Part shown: positions 5,337 to 8,315 of the stretch, piece after piece
How the letters are laid out: each line of letters starts with the position of its first letter
Numbering within the stretch: position 1 is the stretch's first letter
Source: Gemmatimonadota bacterium
Lineage (GTDB): Bacteria > Latescibacterota > UBA2968 > UBA8231
Direction of reading: 5' to 3'
Assembly (NCBI GenBank): GCA_026706165.1
Contig: JAPOZF010000018.1
Span: forward strand, 1-8,315
Length of the DNA: 8,315 nucleotides
Translations under genes and position numbers: made by a program
The notes under the pieces: generated by a model
Database searches by the model: none
Told to the model about the DNA's origin: nothing
Seen by the model: the letters and a program-made list of their open reading frames with translations, nothing else

Positions 5337-6365
5337 TCAGAAGCCGAGAACCATCGTCCAGAACGGGGACTTTCCGACCTCGATGTCCTTCCCGAAGGGC
5401 TCCAGGCTCCCCGACTCCTGGTCGATCCGGAAACAGCGCATCAGGTTGGCGGCCTCTCCGGTGCAGTAACAGAAGCGCCCGCCCGGGTCGATGTTGAACG
5501 ATCGCGGGCTCGAGGGCACGGGGAAGTGGCCGAACGGGGTGAGGGTGCCGTCTCCGGCGATTTCGAACCCGGCGATGGAATCCCCGGGCCCCCGGTTCGA
5601 AGCGTAGAGCCACCTGCCGTTGGGGTGGACCTCGACGTGGGCGCAGTGGCTGGTCTCGGCGTAACCCTCCGGCAGGGTCGAGACGGTCTGGAAGATCTCA
5701 AGCGTTCCGCCGCCGGCGTCGTAGCGGTGAGCAGTGACGCTGTTTCCCTGCTCGTTGACGGTGTAGACGACGTCGCCCCCGGGGCCGAAGCACATGTGGC
5801 GCGGTCCGGTGTAGTCGTCGGGCGGGATCACTTCGGCAGGGTCGTTCGCCGTCAGTTGTCCCGAGCTGCTGTCGAAGCGGAACTGGGAGGTCTTGTTGAC
5901 GGGACAGACGTGGGGGATGAACACGAACCGCTCGGTCGGATCGATCAGCACGGCGTGGGCTTTCTCCCCGGTGTCGACGCGTTGTACCAGATCCCCGATG
6001 GAGCCGTCGCCGGCGACCGCGTGCACGGTCACTCCGCCCCCGGTGTAGTACCCTGCGATCAGGAAACGGCCGCCTCCGCCGGCGACCGCGAGAGCGGGAG
6101 TGGCGTGTCCTGTCGCCACCTTGTTCATATGCTCCAGGGCGCCGGTCCCCCGATCCAGACGGTAGCTCGAAAGCTCGGTCGAGCCGACGTGGGCTCCGTA
6201 GACCCGGTCACCGGAGGGCCCCGGGGTCAGAGCCCCGATCGGGCCGTGCGCCGGGCTGACCCCGGCCAGTTCCAGGGCGCCGCTTGCGGCGTCCATCGAA
6301 TACGTCCTGATCTCTTCGTCGCCGGTTAGAGCGACAAACACGAAAAACCGGGAGGCGTCAGTCAT
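5337..6365 (-). CDS. pgl: 6-phosphogluconolactonase / YbhE-type seven-bladed beta-propeller
   Basis: The 342-aa product has repeated blade-like units throughout, in the lactonase (YbhE/Pgl) family of about 330-350 aa. Signature stretches are GPRHMCFGPGGDVVYTVNE (residues 187-205), HVEVHPNGRWLYASNR (243-258) and SPRSFNIDPGGRFCY (286-300), each a blade with the family's conserved His/Arg/Glu pattern. No signal peptide is seen, so a cytoplasmic location is likely. The family founder hydrolyses 6-phosphogluconolactone in the oxidative pentose phosphate pathway; other members have other or unknown roles, and no pathway neighbours are present, so the exact substrate is uncertain. ATG 6365 is preceded by CAAGGA almost abutting the start, an imperfect Shine-Dalgarno. 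It follows comM by 84 bases and is probably co-transcribed with it; it converges with ltaE across a 54-base gap. Confidence 0.85.
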   Translation of the reverse strand: MTDASRFFVFVALTGDEEIRTYSMDAASGALELAGVSPAHGPIGALTPGPSGDRVYGAHVGSTELSSYRLDRGTGALEHMNKVATGHATPALAVAGGGGRFLIAGYYTGGGVTVHAVAGDGSIGDLVQRVDTGEKAHAVLIDPTERFVFIPHVCPVNKTSQFRFDSSSGQLTANDPAEVIPPDDYTGPRHMCFGPGGDVVYTVNEQGNSVTAHRYDAGGGTLEIFQTVSTLPEGYAETSHCAHVEVHPNGRWLYASNRGPGDSIAGFEIAGDGTLTPFGHFPVPSSPRSFNIDPGGRFCYCTGEAANLMRCFRIDQESGSLEPFGKDIEVGKSPFWTMVLGF

Positions 6366-6396
6366 TTCCTTGCTCTTCTGTGAGGTGGGACCGCGG

Positions 6397-6418
6397 CCCG
6401 GCTCAGCGGCCGGGTTTT
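6397..6418. other. Hairpin with short T-run between comM and the propeller gene
   Basis: CCCGGC (6397-6402) and GCCGGG (6409-6414) form a 6-bp stem with a 6-base loop, followed by TTTT on the plus strand. The T-run is on the wrong side to terminate leftward transcription from comM, and no plus-strand gene ends here, so it may only be an intercistronic hairpin. Confidence 0.35.
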
Positions 6419-6449
6419 CGGGGGAAAGGTATGGAGATCTCCCGGGCTC

Positions 6450-7976
6450 TCAAACGGCCCGATCGAGCGTGCGGTACTGTATCGCCTCGGAAATGTGCTG
6501 TTCCGAGATGTCGTCGGCGCGGTCGAGATCGGCGATCGTCCGGCCGACTTTGAGGATCCGGTCGTAAGCGCGCGCAGAGAGTCCGAGGGTCTCGATCGCC
6601 CGGCCGAGCAGTTTCTCGCCCCCCTCGGTGAGGGGGCAGTAGCGGCGAATGTCCCTGGCTTCCATATGGCCGTTGCAGAAGAGGTCCTCGCGTTCTTCGA
6701 AGCGGTGCCGCTGTATCCGCCGCGCCCCTTCGACACGCTGTCTGAAATCGGACGACGGTACCCGATCGGAGCGGGACGCGAGCTCCCGGTACTCGACGCC
6801 CGGTACGTCGATGTGGATGTCGATGCGGTCGAGGAGCGGCCCTGAGATACGGGCGCGGTAGCGCTCGACAAGCAACGGCGTGCAGGTGCAGTCCCGCCTC
6901 GGGTCGGAGAGGAACCCGCACGGGCAGGGGTTCATGGCGGCGATCAGCATGAAGCGGGCGGGAAACGACAGGGTCACCGAAGCGCGGCCGATGGTGATGC
7001 GGTGGTCCTCCAGGGGTTGCCGCAAGGCCTCGATCACGTGCTTCTGGAACTCCGGCAGCTCGTCGAGAAAGAGAACCCCGTGATGGGCGAGGGAAACCTC
7101 CCCCGGCCGCGGGTGCGAGCCCCCACCGATAAGCCCGGCATTGGAAATGGTGTGATGCGGCGCCCGGAACGGGCGCGAGGCGACGACGGCTTCCCCGGGC
7201 GGCAGCGCTCCGGCCACGGAGTGTATCTTGGTCGTCGCCAGGGCTTCTTCCAGCGACATGTCGGCGAGGATCGACGGCACCCGGCGGGCGAGCATGGTCT
7301 TGCCCGAACCGGGGGGGCCGATCATCAGGATGTTGTGCGACCCCGCGGCGGCGACTTCGAGGGCGCGCTTGGCGTGCTGCTGGCCCCCGACGTCGGCGAA
7401 ATCGAAATCAGGGTGAACGCCCCTGGCGAGAACCTGGGCGTCGTCGAAGTCGTGGGGGGCGACGCGCACGCTGCCTTCGAGTATCTCCACCGCCTCGCGC
7501 AGGGTGCCGACGCCGTAGACCAGGGGGCCTCCGGCGAGAGCTGCCTCGCGGGCGTTCTGCCGGGGCACGATCATTCCGTAGACCTCCGGTTCCATGTCGG
7601 TGGCCACGGAGAGTGCACCGGTGACCGGGCGCAGACTGGCGTCGAGGGAGAGTTCTCCCAACAGCACGAAGTCGCTCAGGCGGGGGGTGTCGACCTGCCC
7701 GGAGGCCACGAGGATTCCCACGGCGATCGGCAGGTCGAAGGCGGATCCGACCTTGCGGATACCTGCTGGGGCGAGGTTCACGGTGACGCGCCGTCGCGGC
7801 CACTGGAAACCTGCATTGCGGATCGCCGCCATGACGCGCTCCCGGCTCTCGCGCACCGCGCTGTCGGGCAGGCCGACGACGCAGAAGGTCGGCAGGTGGC
7901 GGTCGGTGTCGACCTCGACGTGGACGAGATAGGCGTCGATACCGAGGGTTGCGGCGCTGAGGACGGTGGCCGGCAT
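6450..7976 (-). CDS. comM: ComM/YifB-family Mg-chelatase-like AAA+ ATPase
   Basis: The 508-aa product matches the usual ComM length. ComM is a hexameric AAA+ helicase that extends branch migration when transforming DNA is integrated into the chromosome; in species not known to be competent its role is less clear. The N-terminal Lon-protease-like fold domain (about residues 1-165) begins with LSAATLGIDAYLVHVEVD and contains GLPDSAVRESRERV. The AAA+ core has Walker A GPPGSGKT at 220-227, Walker B VLFLDELPEF with Asp305 and Glu306, and the AMNPCPCG motif followed by Cys351, Cys353, Cys363 and Cys365, a likely zinc-binding finger. The C-terminal Mg-chelatase domain ends with SARAYDRILKVGRTIADL and SEAIQYR. 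The frame stays open 101 codons upstream to 8279, but that part is low-complexity Arg/Pro/Gly sequence; ATG 7976 gives the family N-terminus. No clear Shine-Dalgarno precedes it. Confidence 0.95.
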   Translation of the reverse strand: MPATVLSAATLGIDAYLVHVEVDTDRHLPTFCVVGLPDSAVRESRERVMAAIRNAGFQWPRRRVTVNLAPAGIRKVGSAFDLPIAVGILVASGQVDTPRLSDFVLLGELSLDASLRPVTGALSVATDMEPEVYGMIVPRQNAREAALAGGPLVYGVGTLREAVEILEGSVRVAPHDFDDAQVLARGVHPDFDFADVGGQQHAKRALEVAAAGSHNILMIGPPGSGKTMLARRVPSILADMSLEEALATTKIHSVAGALPPGEAVVASRPFRAPHHTISNAGLIGGGSHPRPGEVSLAHHGVLFLDELPEFQKHVIEALRQPLEDHRITIGRASVTLSFPARFMLIAAMNPCPCGFLSDPRRDCTCTPLLVERYRARISGPLLDRIDIHIDVPGVEYRELASRSDRVPSSDFRQRVEGARRIQRHRFEEREDLFCNGHMEARDIRRYCPLTEGGEKLLGRAIETLGLSARAYDRILKVGRTIADLDRADDISEQHISEAIQYRTLDRAV

Positions 7977-8315
7977 GAGGATCGGGCCGCAAATCACGTG
8001 CCCGCGGGGCCACCCGGAAGTGCGGGCCGACGACGCGCCGGCGCGTACCCGGGGGGTTACACTCCGTACCCTGTGGGAGTCGGGACTCCCTGGGCACGCC
8101 CCGGGATCCCTGAAACCCCTGGCCGGCAGCCGGCTTTCCAGTGCCCCGGGCATGCCCGCGCCGTAATGAGGCCGGCGCTTCGTCTCAGCCGCGGCCCCCC
8201 GAGGCGCCTGCACCCGGCCGTTGCCGGAACAGGGGGCAGGTGCTGCCGGGTTGCTTGAGACAGGGGAGAGGTTGGGCAATATTTGGGTTTCGGACGCCGC
8301 CCGGGACCTTGCGAA
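7977..8315. other. Gene-free region upstream of comM with two palindromes
   Basis: No convincing gene: open frames on both strands are low-complexity GC artefacts. It contains ACGCGCCGGCGCGT, a perfect 14-bp palindrome (8033-8046), and GGGAGTC-GG-GACTCCC (8075-8090). Both lie within 115 bases of the comM start and could be operators, but such palindromes are not rare in DNA this GC-rich. No clear promoter is recognised. Confidence 0.35.

Noticed and set aside
7002..8258. Plus-strand open frame of 418 codons
   Set aside because: Antisense to comM, which has all family motifs; the translation is Gly/Arg/Asp-rich without domains.
7977..8279. N-terminal 101-codon extension of comM
   Set aside because: Low-complexity Pro/Arg/Gly sequence; ComM proteins begin at the segment encoded from 7976 and the 508-aa length fits.

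Overview
The window is GC-rich DNA with third codon positions dominated by G and C, from a bacterium that uses sigma-54. Gene content (ComM, low-specificity threonine aldolase, a YbhE-type beta-propeller, an O-methyltransferase) and one near-perfect sigma-54 promoter fit a Gram-negative proteobacterium or relative such as the Desulfuromonadia/Geobacter group. That placement is inference; no phylogenetic marker is present.

Left part, minus strand: a large gene begins with GTG at 1713 and runs off the left edge (571 codons visible). It carries an HX4D motif and looks like a lysophospholipid/glycerol-phosphate acyltransferase relative. It lies opposite a 966-codon open frame that is only its antisense shadow. 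Just upstream in the same direction is a class I SAM-dependent O-methyltransferase (1783-2895). The two are probably co-transcribed. The methyltransferase leader (2896-3138) holds repeated (C)CGTGAAAGG motifs that can form alternative hairpins.

Middle, 3139-4235: the most interesting stretch. On the minus strand there is, in transcription order: two copies of a dyad (TGCAA-CAA-TTGC) placed like enhancer sites, a DnaA-box-like 9-mer, a sigma-54 promoter (TGGCAC-N5-TTGC), about 240 bases without a convincing ORF that fold into several nested hairpins, an intrinsic terminator, and then two very small single-span membrane protein genes (45 or 27 aa, and 38 aa), each behind a strong Shine-Dalgarno sequence. 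This reads as an activator-controlled regulatory RNA or attenuated leader feeding two tiny membrane peptides. I do not recognise the system.

Right part: a threonine aldolase (ltaE, TTG start at 4236) on the plus strand converges on a minus-strand pair, comM (6450-7976) followed by a 6-phosphogluconolactonase/YbhE-type seven-bladed propeller (5337-6365). comM is complete and its start is well fixed by family length. The last 339 bases hold no convincing gene but contain two perfect palindromes upstream of comM.
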